Both the position numbers and the translations under genes were made by a program. From NCBI RefSeq assembly GCF_021283305.1, contig NZ_JAJSOK010000020.1, positions 52,497-116,496 on the forward strand: a DNA stretch of 64,000 bases, read 5' to 3'. The notes beneath the pieces are model-generated. The model ran no database searches, was not told the DNA's origin, and was given only the letters and a program-made list of their open reading frames with translations. Source of the DNA: Pseudonocardia kujensis (GTDB lineage Bacteria; Actinomycetota; Actinomycetes; Mycobacteriales; Pseudonocardiaceae). Numbering within the stretch: position 1 is the stretch's first letter; every line of letters starts with the position of its first letter. Positions 51,257-59,569 of the stretch are shown one piece after another.

Positions 51257-52393
51257 GTGGCCCGCACGCTCCTCGTCACGAACGACTTCCCGCCACGCCG
51301 GGGTGGCATCCAGAACTATCTGCGGGCCCTGGCCGACCGGCTGCCGTCGGGAGAGCTGGCGGTGTACGCGCCGGCGTGGGAGGGCGCGGCCGCGTTCGAC
51401 GCCGGGCTCGGATATCCCGTGCACCGACACCCGACGTCGTTGATGCTGCCCGTGCCCGAGGTCGCCCGGCGCGCAGCCGGCCACGCCCGGGTGCACGGCG
51501 CCACCACCGTCTGGTTCGGCGCGGCGGCGCCGCTGGCGCTGCTCGGGCCGGGACTGCGCCGGTCCGCGGGCGTCGAGCGGGTCGTGGCCAGCACGCACGG
51601 GCACGAAGTGGGCTGGTCGATGCTGCCCGGCGCCCGCCAGGCCCTGCGCCGCATCGGTGACGACGCCGACGTCGTCACCGTGGTGTCGCGGTACACGCGG
51701 GGGCGGTTCGCCGCGGCCTTCGGACCGCGGGCGGCCCTCGAACACCTGCCGCCGGCGGTCGACACCGAGGTCTTCCGGCCGGACCCCGCCGCCCGGGAGG
51801 CGCTGCGGGCGCGGTACGGGCTCGGGGAGGCCCCGGTGGTGACCTGCCTGTCGCGGCTGGTGGCGCGCAAGGGGCAGGACGCGCTGATCGAGGCCCTGGC
51901 GCCGCTGCGGGAGCGGGTCCCGGGCACCCGGTTGCTCGTCGTCGGCGACGGGCCGGACCGGGACCGGCTGCCGCGGCTCGCGGCGCGGAACGGGGTGGGC
52001 GAGCACGTCGTGTTCACCGGGGCGGTGCCGGCCGAGGAGCTCGCCGCGCACCAGGCGGTCGGCGACGCCTTCGCCCTGCCGTGCCGGACGCGCGGCGGCG
52101 GCCTGGACGTCGAGGGCCTCGGCATCGTGCTGCTCGAGGCCTCGGCGTGCGGGGTCCCGGTGGTGGCGGGGGACAGCGGCGGGGCGCCGGAGACGGTGCG
52201 CGAGGGGGAGACCGGGCACGTCGTCGACGGCCGGGACCGGGCCGCCCTGGTCGACGCCCTCGCCGACCTGCTCGCCGACCCCGACCGGGCGCGGAAGATG
52301 GGCGCCGCGGGGCGTGCCTGGATGCAGGAGGAGTGGACCCTCCCTACCCAGGTCGCCCGTCTGCGGCGTTTCCTGACCGGCAGCGAATCGTGA
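51257..52393 (+). CDS. pimB': GDP-mannose:phosphatidylinositol-mannoside alpha-mannosyltransferase, GT4
   Basis: 378 aa. GTG 51257 lies 6 nt after TAGGTT, so probably leaderless. GT-B fold of family GT4: VTNDFPPRRGGIQNYLRALA at the N-terminus, VASTHGHEVGWSMLPGARQA, CLSRLVARKGQDALIEAL in the hinge, and the E-x7-E nucleotide-sugar motif in EGLGIVLLEASACGVPVVAG. It adds the second mannose to PIM1 on the cytoplasmic face. The position after the NlpC/P60 gene and before a fadD15 homologue equals Rv2188c. The stop is followed by the locus-C palindrome array. Confidence 0.94.
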   Translation: MARTLLVTNDFPPRRGGIQNYLRALADRLPSGELAVYAPAWEGAAAFDAGLGYPVHRHPTSLMLPVPEVARRAAGHARVHGATTVWFGAAAPLALLGPGLRRSAGVERVVASTHGHEVGWSMLPGARQALRRIGDDADVVTVVSRYTRGRFAAAFGPRAALEHLPPAVDTEVFRPDPAAREALRARYGLGEAPVVTCLSRLVARKGQDALIEALAPLRERVPGTRLLVVGDGPDRDRLPRLAARNGVGEHVVFTGAVPAEELAAHQAVGDAFALPCRTRGGGLDVEGLGIVLLEASACGVPVVAGDSGGAPETVREGETGHVVDGRDRAALVDALADLLADPDRARKMGAAGRAWMQEEWTLPTQVARLRRFLTGSES

Positions 52394-52415
52394 TGCGCGT
52401 CGGCTTTTGCCGGAA

Positions 52416-52519
52416 GCGCGTCATGGTTCCATAACGCGCTCACCGGACCCGGAAATACGCATTATGGTTCCATAACGCGCTCAGCAGCCCCGAAAAAGCG
52501 CGTTATGGTTCCATAACGC
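52416..52519. repeat. 41-bp-period palindrome array, locus C (3 copies)
   Basis: Palindromes at 52416-52439, 52457-52480 and 52498-52519, consensus GCGTTATGGTTCCATAACGC. The GGTTCC cores are exactly 41 bp apart (52425, 52466, 52507). Spacers begin TCACCGG and TCAGCAG and end in A-rich GGAAAT or GAAAAA. A degenerate fourth copy (GAATCGTGATGCGCG) overlaps the pimB' stop at about 52385, again at 41 bp. Convergent junction, pimB' stop 52393 to fadD15 stop 52531. Confidence 0.88.
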
Positions 52520-52530
52520 TAGGGTGGCGA

Positions 52531-54342
52531 TCAGGCCGGCTGCGGGGTCTCGGCGGGGGCGTAGATCGCGGCGATCTCCGAGGCGTACTGCTGTGCCACC
52601 ACGGCGCGCTTGACCTTGAGCGTGGGCGTGAGCTCCCCGCCCGCCTCGGTGAAGTCGACCGGGAGGATGCGGAACTTGCGGATCTGCTCGGCCCGCGAGA
52701 CCGCCTGGTTGGCCTCCTCGACCGCCGCGGCGATCTCACCGCGCAGCTCCGGGTCGTCGACCAGGTCGGCGGCGGAGGACGGGTCGTCCGTGGCGGCCTT
52801 GCCGTGGCGCTCGCGCCAGGCGGGCAGGGCCTCGGGGTCGATGGTCACCAGCGCGCCGATGAAGGGCTTGCCGTCGCCGACGACCATGCACTGCCCGACC
52901 AGCGGGTGCGCCCGCAGCCGGTCCTCCAGAACGGCCGGGGCGACGTTCTTGCCGCCGGCCGTGACCAGCAGCTCCTTCTTGCGACCGGTGATCTTCAGGT
53001 AGCCGGCGTCGTCGAGCTCGCCGATGTCGCCGCTGTGGAACCAGCCGCCATCGAGGGCCTCCGCGGTGGCCTTCTCGTTCTGCCAGTACCCGCGGAACAC
53101 GATGTCGCCGCGGAGCAGGATCTCGCCGTCGTCGGCGATCCGGACGGAGTGGCCCGGGACCGGCCGCCCGACGGTGCCGACCCGCTGCGCCGAGAGCGCG
53201 TTGACGGTGATGCCGGCGCTGGTCTCGGTGAGGCCGTAGCCCTCGAGGATCGGCAGCCCGATGCCGCGGAAGAAGTGCCCGAGACGCTCGCCGAGCGGGG
53301 CGCTACCGGACACCGCGGCGACGACCCGGCCGCCGGTCGCGGCGCGCAGCTTGGCGTACACGAGCTTGTCGAACACCGCGTGCCTGACCTTGAGCCCCAG
53401 CCCGGGGCCGCCGGTGTCCTTCGCCTGCGACCAGGCGATCGCGGTGTCGGCGGCCGCGTCGAAGATCCGGCCCTTGCCCTCGTCGTGCGCCTTCTGCCGC
53501 GCGCCGTTGTAGACCTTCTCGAACACCCGCGGGACGGCGAGCAGGAAGGTCGGGCGGAAGGTCTGCAGGTCGGGCAGCAGGTTCTTGGTGTCCGGGGTGT
53601 GCCCGATGACGGTGCGCGAGGCGATGGCGCCGCACTGGATGATCTTGCCGAAGACGTGTGCCAGCGGCAGGAACAGCAGCACCGAGCCGGTGTCGGTGAG
53701 CAGCTCGGAGAGCACCGCCCGGGTCGAGGCGATCTCGGCGAGCAGGTTGCGGTGCGTCAGCTCGCAGCCCTTGGGCCGGCCCGTGGTGCCCGACGTGTAG
53801 ATTAGCGTGGCCAGGTCGTCCGCCCGCACGGCCCGGCGGCGCTCGTGGACCTGCTCGTCGGCGAGGTCCTTGCCCGCGGCGACGAGCGCGTCGACCGCGC
53901 CCGACGCGATCTCCTCGACGAACCTCAGCGTGGTGCCCGCCTCCGCGACCAGCGCGGCGTGGTCGGCGGTCTCGACGACGATCCCGACCGCGCCGGAGTC
54001 GGACAGGATCCACTGGATCTGCGACGCCGAGGAGGTCTCGTAGATCGGCACCGTGACGCCGCCGACGGCGAGGATCGCGTAGTCGACGAGCGTCCACTCG
54101 TAGCGGGTGCGCGACAGGAGCGCGACGCGGTCGCCCGGCTCGACCCCGGAGGCGATCAGGCCCCGGGCGACGGCGGTGACCTGCGCGGCGAACTCGGCGG
54201 CGGAGACGTCCCGCCAGCCGTCGCCCTCCTGGACGCGCAGCAGCGTGGTCCGCGGGACCTCGGCCTCGTTCGCGTAGACGGCGTCGAGGAGGTTCTCCTC
54301 CGGACGGACCGTGACGGTCGCCGGGACGCTGTACTCACGCAC
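52531..54342 (-). CDS. fadD15: long-chain fatty acyl-CoA/AMP synthetase, FadD15 type
   Basis: 603 aa, GTG 54342. The P-loop is YTSGTTGRPKG at about 182-192. Other adenylate-forming motifs are LPLAHVFGKIIQCGAI, VSGSAPLGERLGHFFRGIG, PILEGYGLTETSAGITVNAL and HSGDIGELDDAGYLKITGRK with the A8 hinge and GRKKELLVTAGGKNV. The catalytic Lys at the C-terminus is in TPTLKVKRAVV. It activates long-chain fatty acids to acyl-AMP/CoA. Orientation and position equal Rv2187. Confidence 0.94.
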   Translation of the reverse strand: MREYSVPATVTVRPEENLLDAVYANEAEVPRTTLLRVQEGDGWRDVSAAEFAAQVTAVARGLIASGVEPGDRVALLSRTRYEWTLVDYAILAVGGVTVPIYETSSASQIQWILSDSGAVGIVVETADHAALVAEAGTTLRFVEEIASGAVDALVAAGKDLADEQVHERRRAVRADDLATLIYTSGTTGRPKGCELTHRNLLAEIASTRAVLSELLTDTGSVLLFLPLAHVFGKIIQCGAIASRTVIGHTPDTKNLLPDLQTFRPTFLLAVPRVFEKVYNGARQKAHDEGKGRIFDAAADTAIAWSQAKDTGGPGLGLKVRHAVFDKLVYAKLRAATGGRVVAAVSGSAPLGERLGHFFRGIGLPILEGYGLTETSAGITVNALSAQRVGTVGRPVPGHSVRIADDGEILLRGDIVFRGYWQNEKATAEALDGGWFHSGDIGELDDAGYLKITGRKKELLVTAGGKNVAPAVLEDRLRAHPLVGQCMVVGDGKPFIGALVTIDPEALPAWRERHGKAATDDPSSAADLVDDPELRGEIAAAVEEANQAVSRAEQIRKFRILPVDFTEAGGELTPTLKVKRAVVAQQYASEIAAIYAPAETPQPA

Positions 54343-54544
54343 GATCCTGACCTCCTGGCCGGCGTTGGCAGGTTACTCGTGAGGAAAGATAGCGCGTCGC
54401 CGCGCGGATCGGCAGGGCGGCAGGTGTCCGGCTTGTCCGGTTCGTCGCGCGGGGTCCGCGTGGCCCCCGACCCGGCCCGCGCGGCCCCCCGCCGCAGGTC
54501 CCGCAGGTCGGGGCGGAAGGATCGGGCCCGCGAGGAGGTGGCCG

Positions 54545-54940
54545 GTGCCGAGTGTGGACGTGGTGGACGAGACATTCCTGGCCGTACCCCGTTCGCGCGT
54601 CGCGGCGGCGTTCGCCGACCGGGGGGCGTGGCCGGGCCTCTGGCCGGACCTGCGGCTGGAGGTGCTCGCCGACCGGGGCGACGAGGGCGTGCGCTGGACC
54701 GTGGGCGGCGCGCTGACCGGGAGCATGGAGGTGTGGTTGGAGGCCGTGCTCGACGGCACCGTCGTCCACTACTTCCTGCGCGCCGACCCGACCGGCCCGA
54801 ACGGGCTGCCGACGACCTGGCCGCGCCGCCGCGCCGTGGCCGAGACCCAGCGTCGGCAGCGGGCCGCCAAGCGGATCGCGTTCGCGCTCAAGGCGCGGCT
54901 GGAGGCGGGCCGGGCCCCGGGGGAACCCCCGCTGACGTAG
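54545..54940 (+). CDS. SRPBCC-type (polyketide cyclase-like) small protein
   Basis: 131 aa, GTG 54545 after CGAGGAGGTGGCC. DVVDETFLAVPRSRVAAAFA, then WPGLWPDLRLEVLADRGDEG VRW-type strands, and TAVHYFLRADP-like VVHYFLRADPTGPNG point to a START/SRPBCC fold with one large lipid pocket. The C-terminal helix (RQRAAKRIAFALKARLEAG) is basic. Ligand unknown. It starts the run of genes equal to Rv2186c-Rv2182c. Confidence 0.78.
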   Translation: MPSVDVVDETFLAVPRSRVAAAFADRGAWPGLWPDLRLEVLADRGDEGVRWTVGGALTGSMEVWLEAVLDGTVVHYFLRADPTGPNGLPTTWPRRRAVAETQRRQRAAKRIAFALKARLEAGRAPGEPPLT

Positions 54941-54952
54941 CGTCTGCAGATC

Positions 54953-55741
54953 ATGCGGGTGCATGTGGTCTCCGACGTGCACGGCAACGTCGAGGCCCTC
55001 GCCAGGGCGGCCGACGGTGCCGACGCGGTGTTCGTGCTCGGCGACCTGATCGACTTCGTCGACTACCGGAACCCGGAGGGCGGCATCCTGGGCCGCGTCC
55101 TGGGCCCCGAGGTGAGCCGGAGGTTCGGCGAGGTGCGCCGCGCCGGCGGCCCCGGCGAGCTGCGGGAGTTCGCCCGGCGGGCCTGGGCGCGCGTCCCGGA
55201 CCCGGCCGCCGTGATCGAGGAGGCCATCGCCGAGCAGTACGAGGCGATGTTCCCCGTGCTCCCGGACCCGACCTGGGCGATCCCCGGCAACGTCGACGTC
55301 CCCGACCTCTGGCCCGCACACGTCCGGCCCGGCACCCGGGTGCCCGACGGCGAGGTGGTCGAGATCGGCGGGCTGCGCGTCGGCTTCGTGGGCGGGGTGC
55401 CGCTGCCGCCGGGGTTCCCGCCGCGCACGGGCGGACCGTGGCGCCCGCACCTGGTCGCGAGCGAGGACTACCTGGCATCGGTCGGCAAGCTGACCGACGT
55501 CGAGCTGCTGTGCACACACGCCCCGCCGGCGCTCCCCGCCCTGCACTACGACGTCGTCACCAAGCGCCGCGAGCTGCCCGGCCAGGGTCTGGTGGAGCTG
55601 ATCGAACGCGACCGGCCGCGGGCCGCGTTGTTCGGGCACGTCCACCAGCCGCTGGCGCCGCGAGCACGGCTGGGCGCGACCGAGTGCGTCAACGTCGGGC
55701 ACTTCCGGAAGACGGGCGAGCCGTACGTGCTGCGCTGGTGA
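54953..55741 (+). CDS. calcineurin-like metallophosphoesterase
   Basis: 262 aa from ATG 54953. Metal motifs D8-x-H10 in VVSDVHGNVEALARAADGA, G-D-L-x-D at VFVLGDLIDFVDY, G-N-V-D in AIPGNVDVPDLW, H in LLCTHAPPALPAL, and GHVHQPLAPRARLG for the final G-H-x-H. The full set of ligands is present. It hydrolyses phosphodiesters or phosphomonoesters, target unknown. It is 12 bp after the SRPBCC gene and likely co-transcribed. Confidence 0.9.
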   Translation: MRVHVVSDVHGNVEALARAADGADAVFVLGDLIDFVDYRNPEGGILGRVLGPEVSRRFGEVRRAGGPGELREFARRAWARVPDPAAVIEEAIAEQYEAMFPVLPDPTWAIPGNVDVPDLWPAHVRPGTRVPDGEVVEIGGLRVGFVGGVPLPPGFPPRTGGPWRPHLVASEDYLASVGKLTDVELLCTHAPPALPALHYDVVTKRRELPGQGLVELIERDRPRAALFGHVHQPLAPRARLGATECVNVGHFRKTGEPYVLRW

Positions 55742-55762
55742 TCGGCCGGTAACGTGCGCGCC

Positions 55763-56215
55763 ATGGCCGACGCGACGACGTCCTCGATCACCATCGACGC
55801 CGACCCGGAGACGGTCATGGCGGTGATCGCGGACTTCGAGGCCTACCCCGAGTGGGCGGACCAGGTGAAGACGGTCGAGATCCTCGACAAGGGCGCGGGG
55901 TCCGACCCCGCCCGCGCCGACCGGGTCCGGTTCTCGATGGACGCCGGCCCGATCAAGGACACCTACACGCTGGACTACGACTGGGCGCCCGACGGCCGCT
56001 CGGTCAGCTGGACCCTGGTCAAGGGCCAGATGCAGAAGGCGCAGAACGGCTCGTACACCCTGGAGTCCACGGGCGGCGCGCCGACCACGGTGACCTACAG
56101 CCTGGCCGTGGACCTCAACATCCCGATGATCGGCATGCTGCGCCGCAAGGCCGAGAAGGTGATCATCGACACCGCGCTCAAGGGCTTGAAGCGCCGCGTG
56201 GAGAGCCGCTCCTGA
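55763..56215 (+). CDS. SRPBCC family protein, TB16.3-like
   Basis: 150 aa. ATG 55763 lies 7 nt after TAACGT (55750-55755), pointing to a leaderless transcript. SSITIDADPETVMAVIADFE, then YPEWADQVKTVEILDKGAG and YTLDYDWAPDGRSVSWTLVK form the START/Bet v 1 fold with a hydrophobic cavity. It corresponds to Rv2185c (TB16.3). Lipid or isoprenoid carrier function is suspected but not shown. Confidence 0.88.
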   Translation: MADATTSSITIDADPETVMAVIADFEAYPEWADQVKTVEILDKGAGSDPARADRVRFSMDAGPIKDTYTLDYDWAPDGRSVSWTLVKGQMQKAQNGSYTLESTGGAPTTVTYSLAVDLNIPMIGMLRRKAEKVIIDTALKGLKRRVESRS

Positions 56216-56247
56216 GCGCACGCCCCCCGGCGGCTACGCTGCCGCGG

Positions 56248-57513
56248 GTGCGGGTCGTGCTGTTCACCGGCAAGGGGGGCGTCGGGAAGACGACGCTCGC
56301 CGCGGCCACTGCCGCGCGTCTCGCCCGTGCCGGGCGCAAGACCCTCGTCGTCTCGACCGACCCCGCGCACTCGCTCGGCGACGCCCTCGGCGAGCGCCTC
56401 GACGACACCACCGAGACCGAGCCCGCGGACCTCGGGAACGGGCTGTTCGCCGCGCACGTCGACACCCGGGTGCTGCTCGACGGCACGTGGGCCGAGCTGC
56501 AGGGACACCTGCGGACGCTGCTGGCCGGGGCCGGCGTGGACGAGCTGCTGGCCGACGAGCTGACCGTCCTGCCGGGCGTCGAGGACCTGCTCGCGCTCGC
56601 CGAGGTGCACCGGCTCGCCACCTCCGGGCTGTGGGAGGTGGTGGTCGTCGACTGCGGCCCCACGGCCGAGACGCTGCGCCTGCTCGGCCTGCCCGAGGCG
56701 CTCTCCGGGTACCTGGAGCGGCTGTTCCCCGCGCACCGCCGGGCGGTCCGCGGGATGATCGCCGGGCTGGCCCCCGGGCGGGCCGGCGCCGAGCAGACCG
56801 CGGGCTGGGACCGCACGGTCGGCGCCCTGGACCGGCTCGCCACGCAGCTCGCCGGGCTGCGCGCCCTGCTGGCCGACCGCGAGGAGACCTCCATCCGTCT
56901 CGTCCTCACGCCGGAGCGGGTCGTCGCCGCGGAGACCCGCCGCACCCTGACCGCCCTGGCCCTGCACGACCTGCAGGTCGACGGCCTGGTGATCAACCGG
57001 GTCATGCCCGCGCCGCCCCCGTCGCTGCGCGGGCCGACCGCGCGCTGGCTGCGCGAGCGGCACACCGAGCAGCAGGCCGTGCTGGCCGAGCTGCGGGCCG
57101 AGTGCGGCGACGCGGTGCCGCTCGCGACGGTGCCCTACACCGCGGCGGAGCCGACGGGCGTCGAGGCCCTGGTCGCGCTCGGCGGCTGCCTGTACGGCGA
57201 CGCGGACCCCGCCGCACCCGCTCCGCCCGCCGCCCCGACCCTGCGCCTCGAGCGCACCGCCGGCACCGGCACCTCCGCCGACTCCGAGTTCGAGCTGGCC
57301 CTGCGTCTGCCCGGGGCGGCCGACGGCCTGCTGGACCTCACCCGGGTCGGCGACGAGCTGGTGGTCACCGTGGGCGCCACGCGCCGGCGGGTGAGCCTGC
57401 CGGCCGTGCTGCGCCGGTGCGAGGTCACGGGGGCGCGGCTGGTCGGCGAGGGCCACGCGACCGAGCTCGTCGTGGTGTTCGCGCCGGACCCGGCGGTCTG
57501 GATGACGCGGTGA
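56248..57513 (+). CDS. ArsA/GET3-like ATPase
   Basis: 421 aa. GTG 56248 lies 8 nt after TACGCT (56234-56239), likely leaderless. Deviant Walker A at residues 8-15, VVLFTGKGGVGKTTLAAA, with the signature Lys of the MinD/ArsA class. Switch I is STDPAHSLGDALG, switch II VVVDCGPTAETLRLLGLPEA. The C-terminal region ends in a small beta domain (SEFELALRLPGAADGLLDLT). No arsenite Cys ligands. It corresponds to Rv2184c. A role in tail-anchored or lipid-linked protein handling is possible but unproven. Confidence 0.9.
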   Translation: MRVVLFTGKGGVGKTTLAAATAARLARAGRKTLVVSTDPAHSLGDALGERLDDTTETEPADLGNGLFAAHVDTRVLLDGTWAELQGHLRTLLAGAGVDELLADELTVLPGVEDLLALAEVHRLATSGLWEVVVVDCGPTAETLRLLGLPEALSGYLERLFPAHRRAVRGMIAGLAPGRAGAEQTAGWDRTVGALDRLATQLAGLRALLADREETSIRLVLTPERVVAAETRRTLTALALHDLQVDGLVINRVMPAPPPSLRGPTARWLRERHTEQQAVLAELRAECGDAVPLATVPYTAAEPTGVEALVALGGCLYGDADPAAPAPPAAPTLRLERTAGTGTSADSEFELALRLPGAADGLLDLTRVGDELVVTVGATRRRVSLPAVLRRCEVTGARLVGEGHATELVVVFAPDPAVWMTR

Positions 57514-57526
57514 CGGGGAGGCGGCG

Positions 57527-57955
57527 ATGAGCTGCACCCACTCCGAGGGCCTGACCCGCGAGCTGCGCGCCCTCGCCGTGGCCGCGCTCGACCGGCTCGG
57601 ACCGCTGGTCGACGCCGCCCGTACGGGGGAGGGCGCCACGCCCTCGAGCTGTGCGTCCTGCCCGGTCTGCGCCCTGCTCGCGGTGCTGCGCGGCGAGCGC
57701 CCGGAGCTGGCGGTACGGCTGTCCGAGCACGCGGCGGGACTGTTGACGATGCTGCGCGCGTTGGTGGAGGAGCTGCCGGACCCGGCGGCGCAGGGAACGG
57801 CCGGCAGTGCTGCGGGGCGTGGATCCGAGGAAGCGGGCGGACATGGCACGACCCCTCACCGACCCGAGGACCAGGACGGAGCGGGCGACGAACCACGACG
57901 GGGCCGCCCCGGACCGTCCCGGCGGGTTCAGCACATCCGCGTGGTGCGGGCCTGA
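57527..57955 (+). CDS. small conserved CxxC protein, Rv2183c-like
   Basis: 142 aa at most, ATG 57527 after GGGGAGGCGG. The N-terminal helix (TRELRALAVAALDRLGPLVD), C-A-S-C-P-V-C in TPSSCASCPVCALLAVLRG, and helix ELAVRLSEHAAGLLTMLRAL are conserved. The last about 40 codons overlap the ROK gene and have lower GC3, so the functional protein probably ends near residue 100. Unknown function; it follows the ATPase by 13 bp as in relatives. Confidence 0.7.
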   Translation: MSCTHSEGLTRELRALAVAALDRLGPLVDAARTGEGATPSSCASCPVCALLAVLRGERPELAVRLSEHAAGLLTMLRALVEELPDPAAQGTAGSAAGRGSEEAGGHGTTPHRPEDQDGAGDEPRRGRPGPSRRVQHIRVVRA

Positions 57956-58919
57956 CGTGCTGACGGTCGGGGTGGACGTCGGGGGGACCAGCGTCCGGGC
58001 GGGGGTCGTCGACCCCGAGGGCGGCGTCATCGACAGCGCGAGCGCGGCCACGCCCAAGAGCGACGAGGCGCTGGAGGCGACCATCGCCTCCTGCGTGAGC
58101 GAGCTCGCGAACCGGCACGAGGTCGAGGCCGTCGGGCTCGCACTGGCCGGGTTCATCGACGCCGACCGCGGCCTGGTCCGGTTCGCACCGCACCTGTCCT
58201 GGCGGGACGCGCCGGTCGCGGAGCGGATGCGCAAGCGCCTGGGGGTCCCGGTCGTCGTCGAGCACGACGCCAACGCCGCTGCCCTCGCCGAACGCCGGTA
58301 CGGGGCCGCCGCGGGCGCGTCGACCGTGGTGTTCGTGGCCCTCGGCACCGGCATCGGTGGGGCGCTGCTGCTCGACGGCGCGCTGTTCCGCGGCGCGTTC
58401 GGCGTGGCGCCGGAGTTCGGGCACGTCCGCGTGGTGCCCGACGGGCGCCCCTGCGAGTGCGGCAAGCGCGGCTGCTGGGAGCGCTACTGCAGCGGCACGG
58501 CGCTCGCCACCACGGCCCTGGAGATGCTGGCCGATCCCGACGCGACCACCTCGGTGCTGCACCGCGAGGCCGCGCGCGACCCGGGCCGGATCACCGGCCA
58601 GCGGGTGGCCGCCGCCGCGCGCGACGGCGACCGGCTCGCGCGGCGGGCGGTGGCGGACATGGGCCGGTGGCTGGGGGAGGGCCTGTCGCTGATCGCCGAC
58701 GTGTTCGACCCCGAGCTGGTCGTGATCGGCGGTGGGGTCTCGGTGTCGGCGCCGCTGTTCCTCGACGAGGCCCGCGAGCACTACGCCCGGATCGTCACCG
58801 GTGCGGGCAACCGGCCGCTGGCGCGCATCCGCACCGCGCAGCTCGGGTCCGCGGCCGCCGTGGTCGGGTCGGCCGAGCTGGCCCGCGAGGCCGTCCTGGC
58901 AGGCGGCGCGGCGCGCTGA
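57843..58919 (+). CDS. ROK-family sugar kinase (glucokinase-like)
   Basis: 358 aa from ATG 57843; GTG 57957 is the alternative. GC3 is high from 57843 on, favouring the longer form, which overlaps the preceding gene by 113 bp. ATP site VGVDVGGTSVRAGVVDPEG, catalytic VVVEHDANAAALAERRYG, and the ROK zinc motif FGHVRVVPDGRPCECGKRG CWERY-type. It phosphorylates glucose or a related sugar with ATP. It has no transport or regulatory partner next to it. Confidence 0.9.
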   Translation: MARPLTDPRTRTERATNHDGAAPDRPGGFSTSAWCGPDVLTVGVDVGGTSVRAGVVDPEGGVIDSASAATPKSDEALEATIASCVSELANRHEVEAVGLALAGFIDADRGLVRFAPHLSWRDAPVAERMRKRLGVPVVVEHDANAAALAERRYGAAAGASTVVFVALGTGIGGALLLDGALFRGAFGVAPEFGHVRVVPDGRPCECGKRGCWERYCSGTALATTALEMLADPDATTSVLHREAARDPGRITGQRVAAAARDGDRLARRAVADMGRWLGEGLSLIADVFDPELVVIGGGVSVSAPLFLDEAREHYARIVTGAGNRPLARIRTAQLGSAAAVVGSAELAREAVLAGGAAR

Positions 58920-58932
58920 GCCGCGCCGGCCC

Positions 58933-58974
58933 GGTGCCCGGATCGTGCCCGACGGTGCCCGGATCGTGCCCGAC
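58933..58974. repeat. 21-bp direct duplication
   Basis: Two exact, adjacent 21-bp copies beginning GGTGCCCGGATCG, the first at 58933-58953 and the second at 58954-58974. They lie between the convergent ROK and small membrane protein genes; a partial third unit runs into the stop codon of the latter. Confidence 0.8.
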
Positions 58975-58979
58975 GGTGC

Positions 58980-59423
58980 TCAGACGGTGCCGTCGTCGTC
59001 GTACGGGTCCATGTCCTCGTCGGCGGGCTGCCACAGCCGCATCAGCAGCCAGGTCAGGCCGCCGGCGATCGCGACGAGGCCCAGCGGCAGCCCGTAGACC
59101 GAGGACATCCCGATCCACTGCGGTGCCGCGACCAGGACGATGCCCAGCACCACCAGCACCAGCCCGACGCCGACGGCGGCGCCCACCCGGGGCAGCGGCG
59201 GCGGCTCCGGGGGGACGTAGTGCTCCTCGGGGTCCAGCCGGGGGTCGATCTCGGGCACGGGCGGCGGCGCCGGGGCCGCGCCGTCGTGCGCGCCACCGGG
59301 CCAGTGCGGGACGGTGCCCTCCGCCTTCCACGACGCCACGACCTGCTCGAAGGGGTCGGGGTCCGAGCGACGGCCCTCCCGTCGGGGGTCGCCCTGCACG
59401 CCCTCCGGCTCGCCCGTGCTCAT
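58980..59423 (-). CDS. two-helix membrane protein, unknown
   Basis: 147 aa from ATG 59423. A Pro/Glu-rich cytoplasmic half contains SDPDPFEQVVASWKAEGTVP. Two helices follow, VGAAVGVGLVLVVLGIVLVA and VYGLPLGLVAIAGGLTWLLM, and the tail is acidic (PADEDMDPYDDDGTV). No family was recognised. It is divergent from plsC and shares a 146-bp promoter gap with it. Confidence 0.7.
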   Translation of the reverse strand: MSTGEPEGVQGDPRREGRRSDPDPFEQVVASWKAEGTVPHWPGGAHDGAAPAPPPVPEIDPRLDPEEHYVPPEPPPLPRVGAAVGVGLVLVVLGIVLVAAPQWIGMSSVYGLPLGLVAIAGGLTWLLMRLWQPADEDMDPYDDDGTV

Positions 59424-59508
59424 GCTCGCGGCCTCCTCGGGGGTCTGCAGGAACAGACCCGTGCATCCTGACACGAAGACGCCTCCCACGGGCGTCGGGA
59501 GTCCCTTG

Positions 59509-59538
59509 TTGTCGCAACGGCGCGACGCTCCGTACGCT
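59509..59538 (+). promoter_or_regulatory. candidate plsC promoter
   Basis: TTGTCG (59509-59514), 18-bp spacer, TACGCT (59533-59538). Downstream GTG 59570 has a GAGGAGG ribosome site, so this would be a leadered message. Confidence 0.45.
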
Positions 59539-59569
59539 TGGGCTCCCTGCGGTGAGGAGGCCCTGCCCG

